DNA of 64,000 nucleotides from Streptomyces sp. MMG1121 (GTDB lineage: Bacteria; Actinomycetota; Actinomycetes; Streptomycetales; Streptomycetaceae): positions 124,001 to 188,000 of the forward strand of contig NZ_LGDV01000038.1 in NCBI RefSeq assembly GCF_001280015.1, written 5' to 3'. Below, piece after piece: positions 8,562 to 17,277 of the stretch. The first letter of the stretch is position 1; each line of letters begins with the position of its first letter. The position numbers and the translations under genes were made by a program. The notes below the pieces were generated by a model. It ran no database searches. It was given only the letters and a program-made list of their open reading frames with translations, and was not told the origin of the DNA.

Positions 8562-9325
8562 GCGGCATCCTCGCCGGCAAGCGCGTCCTGGTCACCGGCG
8601 TGGTCACGGACGCGTCCATCGCCTTCCACGTGGCCCGGATCGCCCAGGAGGAGGGCGCGGAGGTGCTGCTCACCGGCTTCGGCCGGCTCTCCCTGATCGA
8701 GCGGTTCGCGAGCAGGCTCCCCAAGCCCGCACCCGTCATCGAGCTGGACGTCACCGACCCGGAGCACCTCGACAGCCTCGCCGAGCGGATCGGCGCGCAC
8801 ACCGACTCCCTCGACGGCGTCGTCCACTCCATCGCCTACGGCCCCCAGGGCGCCTTCTCCTTCCTCGACGGCACCTGGGACGACGTCTCGACCGCCGTGC
8901 ACGTCTCGGCGTACTCCCTGAAGTCCCTCACCACGGCCTGTCTGCCGTTGCTCGAACGGCGCGGCGGCTCGGTCGTCGGCCTCACCTTCGACGCCAGCGT
9001 GGCCTGGCCGCACTACGACTGGATGGGCGTCGCCAAGGCCGCCCTGGAGTCCACCAGCCGCTATCTGGCCCGCGACCTCGGCGGCCACGGCATCCGCTGC
9101 AACCTGGTCGCGGCCGGACCGCTGCGCTCCATGGCCGCCAAGTCCATCCCCGGCTTCGCCGGCCTCGCCGACGTGTGGACCACCGACCGCGCCCCGGCCG
9201 GCTGGGACCTCACCGACCCCGGCCCGGCCGCCCGCGGGGTCGTCGCCCTGCTGTCGGACTTCTTCCCGCGCACCACGGGCGAGATCGTCCACGTCGACGG
9301 CGGAGTGCACATGACCGGCGCGTGA
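8558..9325 (+). CDS. inhA/fabI-like: InhA/FabI-like enoyl-ACP reductase
   Basis: This 255-residue short-chain dehydrogenase is of the InhA group: N-terminal LVTGVVTDASIAFHVA, central SIAYGP (residues 91-96), and the InhA-type Tyr153-x6-Lys160 pair in YDWMGVAK. It ends DGGVHMTGA. It reduces trans-2-enoyl-ACP with NADH in family members. The start is GTG, overlapping the ferredoxin stop by 4 bases (GTGA). With FabF, FabH and ACP genes in the same cluster it suggests dedicated fatty-chain synthesis. A second, resistant target for a product that hits fatty acid synthesis is an alternative. Confidence 0.85.
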   Translation: MSGILAGKRVLVTGVVTDASIAFHVARIAQEEGAEVLLTGFGRLSLIERFASRLPKPAPVIELDVTDPEHLDSLAERIGAHTDSLDGVVHSIAYGPQGAFSFLDGTWDDVSTAVHVSAYSLKSLTTACLPLLERRGGSVVGLTFDASVAWPHYDWMGVAKAALESTSRYLARDLGGHGIRCNLVAAGPLRSMAAKSIPGFAGLADVWTTDRAPAGWDLTDPGPAARGVVALLSDFFPRTTGEIVHVDGGVHMTGA

Positions 9326-9335
9326 GCCGGGCACA

Positions 9336-9374
9336 CGAAAGGGGCGGGAGCCGGACCGGCTCCCGCCCCTTTCG
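9336..9374. terminator. Bidirectional terminator between convergent genes
   Basis: A perfect 19-base inverted repeat (CGAAAGGGGCGGGAGCCGG and its complement) around one central base sits between the enoyl reductase and the convergent seryl-tRNA synthetase. The right arm ends CCCCTTTCG, giving a short T-run on the plus strand and the same on the minus strand. Confidence 0.85.
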
Positions 9375-9381
9375 TCATGCC

Positions 9382-10659
9382 TCACTCGGTGCCGCCGCCC
9401 GGCAGGATCCGGCGGAACCCGGTGTACGCCGCCAGTGCCTCGGGCAGCAGGACGGATCCGTCGTCCTGGGCGCCCTGCTCCAGCAGCGCGGCCACCGTGC
9501 GGCCGATCGGCAGGGCCGAGCCGTTCAGGGTGGCCGCCGGCGACTTGCGACCGTCGGCCCGCCTGACCCGGATGTCGCCCCGGCGGGCCTGGAAGGTGCC
9601 GCAGTCGGAGACCGAGGAGATCTCCCGGTAGGCACCGCCGCCCGGCAGCCACACCTCGATGTCGTACGTCATCCGGGCCGAGAAGCCCATGTCCCCGGCT
9701 GGCAACAGCACGGTGCGGAAGGACAGTTCGAGCCGGCGCAGACACTCCTCGGCGTGCCAGACCATCAGCTCCAGCTGCTGCTGCGCCTGCTCCGGCGCGC
9801 AGATCCGCACCAGCTCCACCTTCTCGAACTGGTGCAGCCTGAGCACACCCCGGGTGTCCCGGCCGTACGCCCCCGCCTCCGCGCGGAAGCAGGGGGTGCG
9901 GGCGGTGAAGGCGTACGGCAGGCTCCGCGCGTCCAGCACCTCGCCGGCCACCAGGTTGGTCAGCGGCACCTCGGCCGTCGGGATCAGGAACAGCTCCCGC
10001 TCGCCGACCTGGGTGCGGAACAAGTCCTCCTCGAACTTGGGCAGTTGGCCGGTACCGGTCATCGTGTCGCGGCTGACCAGGAACGGCACGGACTGCTCCG
10101 TGTAGCCGTGTTCGCGGGTGTGCAGGTCGAGGAAGAAGTCGCCGAGGGCCCGCTCCAGCCGGGCGCCGGCGCCGTGGGACACGCTGAACCGGGCGCCGGA
10201 GAGCTTCGCGGCGGCGGGGGAGTCGAGAATGCCGAGCGCCTCACCGATCTCGGCGTGATGACGGGCCCCGTCCACCGGGCGCGGGGCCGGGCCGCCCCGC
10301 CGTATCTCCACGGCCTGCTTCTCGGAGTCGCCGTCCGGAACCGTGTCCAACGGCAGATTGGGGATCGACAGCAGCAGCGTGCACAGCTCGCCCGCGGCCT
10401 TCCGGGCGGCGGTCTCCGCCTGCTGCACCTCGGCCCGCAGCGACCGCGCGGCCTCCTTCTCGGCCTCGGTCGGCGGGCCCGAACGGCGGGCCTTGGCCGT
10501 GCGGTTCAGCTCGGTGCGCAGCCGGTTGACCTCGGCCTGGGTCCGCGAGCGGGCGCGCACCGCGCCGCTCAGGGCGTCCAGGTCGAGGTCGTGACGGCGG
10601 CGGGCCAGGCGCCGTACGGCGTCGGGGCCCGCCTCGATCAGCTCGTGCGGATCATGCAT
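9382..10659 (-). CDS. vlmL-like: Second-type seryl-tRNA synthetase (VlmL-like)
   Basis: This 425-residue class II synthetase has an N-terminal coiled-coil arm (about 20-110). Its catalytic core shows TGTGQLPKFEEDLF, motif 2 (FRAEAGAYGRDTRG) and motif 3 (LNGSALPIGRT). It charges tRNA-Ser with serine. Pathway-linked SerRS copies feed VlmA-type transferases; in valanimycin this is VlmL. Motif 3 departs from the usual 'GLAVGRT' (Ala and Pro-Ile here), fitting a relaxed secondary copy. It overlaps the permease stop by about 8 bases and lies in the same transcription direction. A housekeeping copy is expected elsewhere. Confidence 0.85.
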   Translation of the reverse strand: MHDPHELIEAGPDAVRRLARRRHDLDLDALSGAVRARSRTQAEVNRLRTELNRTAKARRSGPPTEAEKEAARSLRAEVQQAETAARKAAGELCTLLLSIPNLPLDTVPDGDSEKQAVEIRRGGPAPRPVDGARHHAEIGEALGILDSPAAAKLSGARFSVSHGAGARLERALGDFFLDLHTREHGYTEQSVPFLVSRDTMTGTGQLPKFEEDLFRTQVGERELFLIPTAEVPLTNLVAGEVLDARSLPYAFTARTPCFRAEAGAYGRDTRGVLRLHQFEKVELVRICAPEQAQQQLELMVWHAEECLRRLELSFRTVLLPAGDMGFSARMTYDIEVWLPGGGAYREISSVSDCGTFQARRGDIRVRRADGRKSPAATLNGSALPIGRTVAALLEQGAQDDGSVLLPEALAAYTGFRRILPGGGTE

Positions 10660-12121
10660 GGCGGTCTCCTGTCAGGGCGGGTGCGGGTGCGGGGGCGGGG
10701 GAGTCGAGGTGCCGGGTGCCGAGTTGCCGGTAGCGCAGCGGGTGCGCGGCACGCAGCCGGGTGGCGTACGCCAGGCCGCCCAGCGCGACCAGCGGCAGCA
10801 GCCAGGGCAGGGCGGCGATCACCCGGGAGGGCGAGCCGGTGAGCATGTCGAAGTTGCCGACGACCAGCCAGACCGAGGCGGCGAGCCCGGCGAAGCCGAG
10901 CAGCGGGGCGACGGCCGTACGCCACCAGTGCCCGCCGCCCCCGCGCAGCCGCAGACCGAGCACGGACAGCGCGGCCAGCGCCTGCAGCGCGACGATGCCG
11001 AGGGTGCCGAGCCCGAGCATGCTGGTCGTCAGATCGGCGTACGGGTCCAGGCCGGCGGCGGCGAAGGCGGCCACGACCAGCGCGGTCAGCGCGCTCTGCG
11101 CGAGGCTCGCCCGGTGCGGGGAGCGGTGCCTTCGGTGCTCGGCGGCCAGGGCGCCCGGCAGCAGCCCGTCCTCGGCAAGGACCTGCGCGTACCGGTTCGC
11201 GGCGCTGTGCAGGGCCAGCGTCGCCGCGAACAGGCTGGTGCAGAGCAGGATCTGCAGCCCCGTGCTGCCCGCCTTGCCGAGGAAGTCGTCGCCGAGCACG
11301 AAGAACAGATCGCCCATCTGCTTGCCGGCGACCTCCCGCACCCGGTCTCCGCCGACCGCACCCACCGCCAGCCAGCTGGTCAGCGCGTAGAAACCGGCGA
11401 TCAGGACGACGGCCGCGTAGGTGGCCCGGGGCACGCTGCGCCGCGGGTCCTTCGCCTCCTTGCCGTACAGGGCGGCCGACTCGAAGCCGATGAAGGAGAC
11501 GAACGCGAACATCAGCGAGACACCGGACCCGTGCCCGGCCGCGATGTGCGGCGAGAACGAGGCGGTGGGCAGGGCGTGCACCCCGTGCCGGGCGAGGATG
11601 GCGATGTCCAGCGCGGCCAGCACCCCGATCTCACCGAGCATCAGCAGGGCGAGGACCCGGGCACTGAGCGCGATCTCCCGGTACCCGAGCACGGCGGTCA
11701 GCACCAGCCCGACGGCCGCGCACCACTCCCACGGAACCGTCAACCCGTGGGCGGCCAGCACGAGGTGGGTGAAGTAGCCGAGCGCGCCCGCGAGACCGAT
11801 GGTCGCGCAGTTGTAGGAGAGGAGGGCGACATACCCGGCCGCTACGGCGGGCGGTCTGCCCAGTCCGTCGGCGACGGAGGCGTAGAAACCACCGGACCCG
11901 CCGGTACGGCGGGCACTGACCGCGTACCCGACCGAGAAACACAGCAGCGTGACCCCGGCGAACAGGAACGCCGCCGGTACGCCCGGCCCGTCACCGAAGG
12001 CGAAGGCGAGCGGGACGGTGCCGACCATGGCGGACAGCGGGGCGGCGGCGGCGACGATGAGGAACAGGATGTGCCGGGTGCCGAGCCGGCCGGTGGGGGG
12101 AGGGGAACCACTGGTGGACAT
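10652..12121 (-). CDS. APC-family amino acid permease
   Basis: This 489-residue protein has about 12-14 hydrophobic helices and the APC features of TM1 (PLSAMVGTVPLAFAFG) and TM6 (SLMFAFVSFIGFESAALYGKEAKDPRRSVPRA). It is an amino acid/polyamine/organocation transporter. GGAG stands before the ATG. Its end overlaps the seryl-tRNA synthetase start, so the two are likely translated together, which suggests serine or a related amino acid as cargo. That is inference from position only. It sits 84 bases behind the FabF-like gene in the long minus-strand operon. Confidence 0.8.
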   Translation of the reverse strand: MSTSGSPPPTGRLGTRHILFLIVAAAAPLSAMVGTVPLAFAFGDGPGVPAAFLFAGVTLLCFSVGYAVSARRTGGSGGFYASVADGLGRPPAVAAGYVALLSYNCATIGLAGALGYFTHLVLAAHGLTVPWEWCAAVGLVLTAVLGYREIALSARVLALLMLGEIGVLAALDIAILARHGVHALPTASFSPHIAAGHGSGVSLMFAFVSFIGFESAALYGKEAKDPRRSVPRATYAAVVLIAGFYALTSWLAVGAVGGDRVREVAGKQMGDLFFVLGDDFLGKAGSTGLQILLCTSLFAATLALHSAANRYAQVLAEDGLLPGALAAEHRRHRSPHRASLAQSALTALVVAAFAAAGLDPYADLTTSMLGLGTLGIVALQALAALSVLGLRLRGGGGHWWRTAVAPLLGFAGLAASVWLVVGNFDMLTGSPSRVIAALPWLLPLVALGGLAYATRLRAAHPLRYRQLGTRHLDSPAPAPAPALTGDRHA

Positions 12122-12204
12122 GGGGACTCCAGAGCAGGGAGGACCGGAAAAGGGGGAACAGCCGCCCGCGGAGGTCGCTCGGCGGACGGCTGCTGGAGAA
12201 AGGC

Positions 12205-13425
12205 TCAGGCGGGCGCGATCGCCAGTGCCGTGTTCTGCCCGCCGAAACCCAGCGAACTGCTCAGCGCCAGATCGATCGGCATCTCGGTCAGGGTCTGGGC
12301 CAGCTTGATCTCGATCCGGGGATCGGGCATGACCAGGCCCGCGACGGGCGGGATCAGTTCGTGCTCCACACTCAGCACGGCGAACGCGGCCTCCACCGCC
12401 CCCGCCGCGCCCAGCAGATGCCCGGTGACTCCCTTCGTGGAGGTGACCAGCGGATCCCCGCGCAGGGTCCGCTGGATCATGCGGGCCTCGGACAGATCGT
12501 TCAGCGGCGTCGACGTGCCATGGGCGTTCACGTGCTGCACGTCGTCGGGGTCGGCGCCCGCGTCCGCGAGAGCCGCCCGCACCGCCGCCTCGATGCCGAC
12601 GCCGTCGGGATGCGGCGACGTCATGTGGTGGGCGTCGGCCGTGGCGCCGTAGCCGATGATCCGGCCGTGGACATGGGCGCCACGGGCACGGGCGTCGGCC
12701 ACCCGCTCCATCACGAGGATCCCGGCGCCCTCGCCCGCGACGAACCCGTCCCGGTCGGAGTCGAACGGCCGGGACGCGGACGCGGGATCGTCGTGCCGTT
12801 TCGACAGCGCGCCCATCTGGGCGAAGCCGGCCATGACCAACGGGGTGATCATGGCCTCGCTGCCGCCCGCGAGGACGATGTCGCAGCGGCCGAGGGCGAG
12901 CAGGTCCCGGGCCGTGCCGATGGCGGTCGCGCCGGACGCGCACGCGGTGGCCACCACCAGGTTCGGACCCGTGGCCCCGAACTCGATGGCCGTCTGACCG
13001 GCCAGCATGTTCGGCAGCTGCATCGGCAGCAGCAGCGGCGACACCCGGTCGGCGCCCTGCTCGCGCAGCACATGGTGCTGGTCCTCGACCGTGCCCGGGC
13101 CGCCGTCGGCGCAGCCCAGCACCACACCCACCCGCGCGCCGTCCCAGGTCTGCGGGTCGAGGCCCGCGTCGGCCACCGCCTCGTGTGCGGCGACCAGCGC
13201 GAACTGCACGAACCGGTCCAGCCGGTGCGCGCGCCGCGCGCTCAGCAGGGTCTCGGGATCGAAGCCGGGCACCCGGCAGGAGATCTGTACGGGATTGTCC
13301 GCCAGTACCGGATCCAGGGCGGCGGCCGGCCTGCCGTCGCAGACCGCCGCCCAGCTCGGCCCGACCCCGATTCCGCCCGGGGTGACCAGACCGAGCCCGG
13401 TGACGGCGATGTCCATGCCGGCCAT
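12205..13425 (-). CDS. fabF-like: FabF-like ketosynthase (KAS II)
   Basis: This 406-residue beta-ketoacyl-ACP synthase has the catalytic triad Cys162 (VVATACASGA), His303 (NAHGTSTPLN) and His337 (GVTGHLLGAAG). Length and motifs match a complete, active KAS II. It condenses acyl-ACP with malonyl-ACP. The ACP stop and this ATG share one base (TGATG), so translation is coupled. Together with FabH and ACP it forms a dedicated chain-elongation set; no FabG, FabZ or FabD is present in the window, so those steps must be shared with primary metabolism. It is not paired with a chain-length factor, so it is not a classical type II PKS. Confidence 0.9.
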   Translation of the reverse strand: MAGMDIAVTGLGLVTPGGIGVGPSWAAVCDGRPAAALDPVLADNPVQISCRVPGFDPETLLSARRAHRLDRFVQFALVAAHEAVADAGLDPQTWDGARVGVVLGCADGGPGTVEDQHHVLREQGADRVSPLLLPMQLPNMLAGQTAIEFGATGPNLVVATACASGATAIGTARDLLALGRCDIVLAGGSEAMITPLVMAGFAQMGALSKRHDDPASASRPFDSDRDGFVAGEGAGILVMERVADARARGAHVHGRIIGYGATADAHHMTSPHPDGVGIEAAVRAALADAGADPDDVQHVNAHGTSTPLNDLSEARMIQRTLRGDPLVTSTKGVTGHLLGAAGAVEAAFAVLSVEHELIPPVAGLVMPDPRIEIKLAQTLTEMPIDLALSSSLGFGGQNTALAIAPA

Positions 13426-13655
13426 CAGACCTTCGCGCTCCGCTCCTCCATGAGCCGGACCATGTCCGCCACGGTCTCGGCCTCCAGGAGGTCGTCGTCG
13501 CTGATGTCCAGGTCCAGCTCGGACTTCAGCAGCAGCGACAGCTCCACCACGGCCAGCGAGTCCAGCTCGATGTCCTCCCGGGTGGCCTCCGGGGTGATGG
13601 CCTCGGGCGACACCTTGAGCTTGTTGGACAGGATTTCCTTGAGCTGCTCCAGCAT
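13425..13655 (-). CDS. acpP-like: Acyl carrier protein
   Basis: This 76-residue ACP has the phosphopantetheine site in IELDSLAVVELSL (Ser at about 43) and the acidic helix II expected for KS docking. It starts MLEQLKEILSNKLKV. It is placed between FabH and FabF and coupled to FabF by a one-base overlap. It probably carries the growing fatty chain that becomes the amine half of the product. A second free-standing ACP lies at 21673. Confidence 0.9.
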   Translation of the reverse strand: MLEQLKEILSNKLKVSPEAITPEATREDIELDSLAVVELSLLLKSELDLDISDDDLLEAETVADMVRLMEERSAKV

Positions 13656-13700
13656 GACGGTTCCCTTCGGAAGGTAGGAAAGGTGGGGCGTGAGAGAGGG

Positions 13701-14708
13701 TCAGGTGGTTTGCAGCTCCGGCCAGTCGACGGTGACCGCGCCCCAGGACAGGCCACCGCCGAACGCCGTGAGCAGCACCCGGTGGCCGGCCCTGAGCGTG
13801 CCGTCCGCGGTGGCCTCGGCGAGCAGCAGCGGGATGGAGGCGGCGCCGGTGTTGCCGACCCGCGCGATGTTGCTCAGGCGCCGCTCCTCGGGAACGCCGA
13901 GCCGGTCCGACACGGCCTCCAGGATCCGGGCGTTGGCCTGATGGGCCACGAACCGGTCGACGTCGTCGATCCGCCAGCCGGCCTGTTCGGCCGCCGCGGT
14001 GGACGCGGCGGTCATGTGCTCCACCGCGTGCCGGTAGGTGGTGCGGCCGAGCATCTGGAAGTAGTGGTCCTCCGGGGCGGCCGGGCGGCCCGTGGACCGC
14101 TGCCGGGAGCCGCCCGCGGGCACCGCGATCAGATGGCTCAGCTCACCGTCGCTGCCCAGCACCAGCGGGCCGATCGCCCCGGGCTCGGCGGCCGAGCCGG
14201 CCCGCAGCACCACCGCGCCCGCGCCGTCCGCGAAGATCACCGCGGTGGACCGGTCCTCGGGGTTGATGATCGTCGTGAAGGCGTCGGCGGCGATCAGCAG
14301 CACGCTGTCCGCGATCCCCGCCGCGATCAGCCCGGCGGCGGACGCGAGGCCGTAAAGGAACCCGGAGCAGACGGCAGCCACGTCGAAGGCCGGCACCTGC
14401 CCGAGCCCCAGCCGCGCGGCCACCTGCGGTGCGGTCGCCGGGCAGGGCTGGTCCGGGGTGGTGGTGGCCAGCACCACCGCCCCGACCCGCTCGGCACCGG
14501 CCGACTTCAGCGCCCTGAGGCCCGCCTCCACCGCCAGGTCACCGGTGGAGGTGCCCGGCGAGACCACGTACCGCCCGGCGATCCCGGTGCGGGACCGGAT
14601 CCACTCGTCGGAGGTGTCCAGTCTGGCCGTCAGGTCGTCGTTGGTCACCAGGTTCGGCGGGACGTACGACCCGATGCCCGTGACGACGGCGGCCCGGCCG
14701 GTGCTCAT
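13701..14708 (-). CDS. fabH-like: FabH-like ketosynthase (KAS III)
   Basis: This 335-residue KAS III begins AVVTGIGSYVPPNLVTND and has the triad Cys114 (AAVCSGFLYG), His256 (VAHQAN) and Asn286 (GNTGAAS). It starts chains by condensing an acyl-CoA with malonyl-ACP, so it could fix the starter unit (acetyl or branched). The ATG overlaps the stop of the diiron gene (ATGA). It ends 45 bases before the ACP start. Family members that make esters or amides exist, but the complete triad and the ACP/FabF neighbours favour condensation. Confidence 0.9.
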   Translation of the reverse strand: MSTGRAAVVTGIGSYVPPNLVTNDDLTARLDTSDEWIRSRTGIAGRYVVSPGTSTGDLAVEAGLRALKSAGAERVGAVVLATTTPDQPCPATAPQVAARLGLGQVPAFDVAAVCSGFLYGLASAAGLIAAGIADSVLLIAADAFTTIINPEDRSTAVIFADGAGAVVLRAGSAAEPGAIGPLVLGSDGELSHLIAVPAGGSRQRSTGRPAAPEDHYFQMLGRTTYRHAVEHMTAASTAAAEQAGWRIDDVDRFVAHQANARILEAVSDRLGVPEERRLSNIARVGNTGAASIPLLLAEATADGTLRAGHRVLLTAFGGGLSWGAVTVDWPELQTT

Positions 14709-15685
14709 GCGCCGCTCTCCGAGGCGAGGACCTCGACGGGCAGGCCCATGTAGGCCATGCGGACCTCGGCCATCTCGTCGGTCCACCGCTCCGCCATGTC
14801 GTAGCGCTGCTCGGCGGTGGTGTCGAGCAGCCGTACGCCGGGCCAGATCTCGTAGTCCCCGATCAGGTCCGCGTGCTCGTGCATGCCCTGCTGGAACAGC
14901 TTCTCGCGGTGGATGACGAACTCCCGGTCCGGGATCTCGTCCCACAGCCGCACGCCGGAGCGCAGGATCTCCAGCAGCCTCGGCCGGTACTCCGGGTGCT
15001 CGATGACGTGGTCGCGCAGGATGGTGCTGGCCACCGTGAGGTGCCGGATCTCGTCGATCGCGGTGCCGCGCGAGATCTCGCCGGTCGCCGGGGACAGCGG
15101 CGTCCACTTGCGCTCGCTCAGCTCGGCGGCCGGGGCGAGCACCCCCTCGATGACGATGGCGAACACGGCGACGCCGCCGGGGAAGTCGGCCTGGTCGCGG
15201 ACGATGTCCAGGGTGAAGTCCACCACCGGGTCCAGGACCCGCCTGCGGTACTCCCGGGCCATCTCCTCGATGTCCTTGAGCAGCGTGCTCGCCGGAATGC
15301 CCAGCTCCACCAGGTGCTGCCGGAACACCCGGGCGTGCCGGGCCTCGTCGAGCAACTGCGTTGCGTAGAACTCCATCTGGGGGATGCCGGGGGCGATCGA
15401 CACATAGTGGCCGAGCAGCCGGGTGGCCAGCTCCTCCGCCAGTGCCCGGAAGCCGAACTCCAGCACCAGGGCCTCGCGCAGCGGGCCGGGCGCCTTCAGG
15501 AAGCCGGGCGTGAGGGCGTTGTCGTGGTGGCCGGTCACCCCGCGGTCGCGCAGGGTGCCCTGGGCCACCGAGGTGATCCAGTAGGCGAGGTCGCACTCCT
15601 CGGGGCCGAGGGTGAGTTCCTTCGCGCCGTCCAGCAGACCGGGAGCCTTGTCCCAGTCGGCCTCGGGAGCGGTGGGTGCGGTCAT
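14705..15685 (-). CDS. vlmB-like: Ferritin-like nonheme diiron oxygenase (VlmB-like, proposed azoxy synthase)
   Basis: This 326-residue helical protein repeats the diiron ligand pattern twice: Glu84 or Glu85 (ALAEELA), then Glu114 and His117 in DEARH, and later Glu180 (VIEGVLA) with Glu212 and His215 in DEIRH. That is the carboxylate-bridged diiron arrangement of ferritin-like oxygenases. In valanimycin work, as I recall it, VlmB is the nonheme diiron enzyme that oxidises a hydrazine to the azoxy group by four electrons. The 4-base overlaps with both neighbours (flavin reductase and FabH) tie it to the pathway. Alternative: an N-oxygenase of the AurF type. Confidence 0.75.
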   Translation of the reverse strand: MTAPTAPEADWDKAPGLLDGAKELTLGPEECDLAYWITSVAQGTLRDRGVTGHHDNALTPGFLKAPGPLREALVLEFGFRALAEELATRLLGHYVSIAPGIPQMEFYATQLLDEARHARVFRQHLVELGIPASTLLKDIEEMAREYRRRVLDPVVDFTLDIVRDQADFPGGVAVFAIVIEGVLAPAAELSERKWTPLSPATGEISRGTAIDEIRHLTVASTILRDHVIEHPEYRPRLLEILRSGVRLWDEIPDREFVIHREKLFQQGMHEHADLIGDYEIWPGVRLLDTTAEQRYDMAERWTDEMAEVRMAYMGLPVEVLASESGA

Positions 15686-16227
15686 GACGCGGCGGCCTCC
15701 TTCGCCGGACGCAGGGAGCCGGCGTACAGATCGCCGGCGTAGGAGAACAGCGGGAGCCCGTCGTCCGCCGTGGCGCGCACGACGTGGCCGAGCAGCAGTT
15801 CGCTGTCGCCCGCCGTGTGCGCGGAGTGGAAGCGGCAGACGTAGTGCGCGAGCGCGCCCGCGATCAGCGGGGCGTGCGCGTACCGGTCCGCCGTCCAGGC
15901 CAGTCCCGCGAAGGCCGCGGCACCGTCGGGCCGGCCGCTGTCGGCGAACCGGCGGGCCACGGCGGCCTGTTCACCGCCGAGCACGTTGATCGCGAACCGG
16001 CCCTCGGCGGCGGCCAGCCGGGCGAAGGACGAGCCCGCCCGCAGCACGACCCCGACGAGCAGGGGCGCACGCGAGACGAGGGTGACCGTGCTGGCCGTCG
16101 TGCCGTGCATCCGGTCCTCGGGGCCGGTCGTGAGCACCGACACCGGGGAGGCCAGGTGGTACAGGGCCCGGCGGCGCTCGGCCGGGTCCTGCCGGACCGG
16201 GCGGCGGACATCCGTGGCGGTGGTCAT
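15682..16227 (-). CDS. vlmR-like: Flavin reductase (VlmR-like) of a two-component N-hydroxylase
   Basis: This 181-residue protein has the flavin_Reduct split-barrel pattern: ALYHLASPVSVLTTG, HGTTASTVTLVSRAPLLVGV and FAINVLG. It would reduce free flavin with NAD(P)H and hand it to the acyl-CoA-dehydrogenase-like amine N-hydroxylase encoded at 18703, as VlmR does for VlmH. The start ATG overlaps the stop of the VlmO-like gene (ATGA), and its own stop overlaps the diiron gene start. It could also serve other flavin oxygenases in the cell. Confidence 0.85.
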   Translation of the reverse strand: MTTATDVRRPVRQDPAERRRALYHLASPVSVLTTGPEDRMHGTTASTVTLVSRAPLLVGVVLRAGSSFARLAAAEGRFAINVLGGEQAAVARRFADSGRPDGAAAFAGLAWTADRYAHAPLIAGALAHYVCRFHSAHTAGDSELLLGHVVRATADDGLPLFSYAGDLYAGSLRPAKEAAAS

Positions 16228-16772
16228 CGCACGGCCTCCGTCTCGCGTACCGGCGCTGTCCCGCGCGCGGCGCGTGCGGGCACGTGCCCGACCGGCACCG
16301 GATCCATGGCGTGCCCGACCGGCTTGGGGTGGGGCAGGCCCAGGTCGTCCATGAGCCTCAGGTAGCCGTCCTGGCGCACCGGTTCGAAGGGCAGCGCGAA
16401 GGACTTCATGAAGTTGCCGAACAGGCCGCGGTCGCCGAACAGATGGAACGGCAGCACCAGCAGCGCCCACTCCGGCTTGACCAGCCAGCACCACAGCGCG
16501 GCGACCGCGCCCTGGGTGATGAGGCTGTGCATGACGTTGTAGAGGACGTAGTACGCCTTGGGGATCGGCCGACCGCCGCTCCTGCGGAACGCGATCGCAC
16601 CGGGGACGTAGCCGATCAGGTCGATGTAGAGGAACAGCCCGAGCGCCGGCAGCCAGCGGATGTCGCCGAAGTGGTAGACGATCAGGCCGGTGGTGACGGC
16701 GAGGCCCACCAGGTACTCGGCGCGGTGCAGCGAGTACGTGCGCGGGGTCTCGAAGGGGTTCGCCTGGTCCAT
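16224..16772 (-). CDS. vlmO-like: Small polytopic membrane protein (VlmO-like, proposed hydrazine synthase)
   Basis: This 182-residue protein has about four membrane segments: roughly 20-36, 40-60, 83-98 and 100-112. It has possible metal ligands near the membrane faces: His16 (LHRAEY), His34 (YHFGDIRW), His82 (YNVMHSL) and His110 (PFHLFGDRG). From memory of the valanimycin pathway, VlmO is a membrane metalloenzyme that forms the N-N bond, rearranging the O-seryl hydroxylamine into a hydrazine. The topology, length and neighbours here fit that role, but the family match is recalled, not searched. GAGGAG precedes the ATG. The stop overlaps the flavin reductase start. Confidence 0.6.
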   Translation of the reverse strand: MDQANPFETPRTYSLHRAEYLVGLAVTTGLIVYHFGDIRWLPALGLFLYIDLIGYVPGAIAFRRSGGRPIPKAYYVLYNVMHSLITQGAVAALWCWLVKPEWALLVLPFHLFGDRGLFGNFMKSFALPFEPVRQDGYLRLMDDLGLPHPKPVGHAMDPVPVGHVPARAARGTAPVRETEAVR

Positions 16773-16792
16773 GGTCAGCTCCTCGCCCGGTC

Positions 16793-17275
16793 CTAGGCGC
16801 CGACCGCGGCGGGCGTGGTGAGTTCGATGCCGCCGTTGATGCGCACGGCCGGGTACAGCCCGGTCAGCGCCCAGGCGACGGTCTCCTTGATGACCCGCTC
16901 GGCGATCGGGTCGAGGATCCCCTCCAGGCTCGGGATGCCGAAGTCGAAGTCGGCGTCGAAGCGGACCGTGACGTCGTCCCCGGACTGCCGGACCGACCAG
17001 GTCCCGGCGAAGGAGTCGAAGTCGCCGTCGGACTGTTCGAAGCGGATCTCACCGGCCGCCGGGTCGATCGTGTCGTCCTCGGTCCAGCGCAGCAGGCCGC
17101 TGCGGAAGTGCAGCTCCCAGCTGGAGGAGGCCCGCGGGTCGGGGTAGGAGGCGTGCACGGTGGTCGCGTTGACGTGGGGCGCGAGGTCGGGGTACTTCTC
17201 CCAGCGCCGTACGGCGTGCAGGACCGTGTCGGCCTGCTCCGCGGGTATCAGGGCATCGAGTTCGACGTGCCGCAC
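16793..17275 (-). CDS. SRPBCC (polyketide cyclase/START-like) protein
   Basis: This 160-residue protein has the SRPBCC pattern: an N-terminal WEKYPDLAPHV, a central beta sheet (TWSVRQSGDDVTVRFDADFD) and a C-terminal long helix (LDPIAERVIKETVAWALTG). Such proteins bind hydrophobic ligands in a deep pocket and serve as cyclases, lipid carriers or coenzyme Q-binding proteins. Here it may hold the long-chain intermediate. The start is GTG, two bases after the aminotransferase stop, so it belongs to the same transcript. No catalytic residue can be assigned. Confidence 0.75.
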   Translation of the reverse strand: MRHVELDALIPAEQADTVLHAVRRWEKYPDLAPHVNATTVHASYPDPRASSSWELHFRSGLLRWTEDDTIDPAAGEIRFEQSDGDFDSFAGTWSVRQSGDDVTVRFDADFDFGIPSLEGILDPIAERVIKETVAWALTGLYPAVRINGGIELTTPAAVGA

Positions 17276-17277
17276 GA

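Noticed and set aside
12205..13655. Type II aromatic polyketide minimal set
   Set aside because: There is one KS with a full triad, no chain-length factor and no ketoreductase/aromatase pair. The single SRPBCC protein is not enough.
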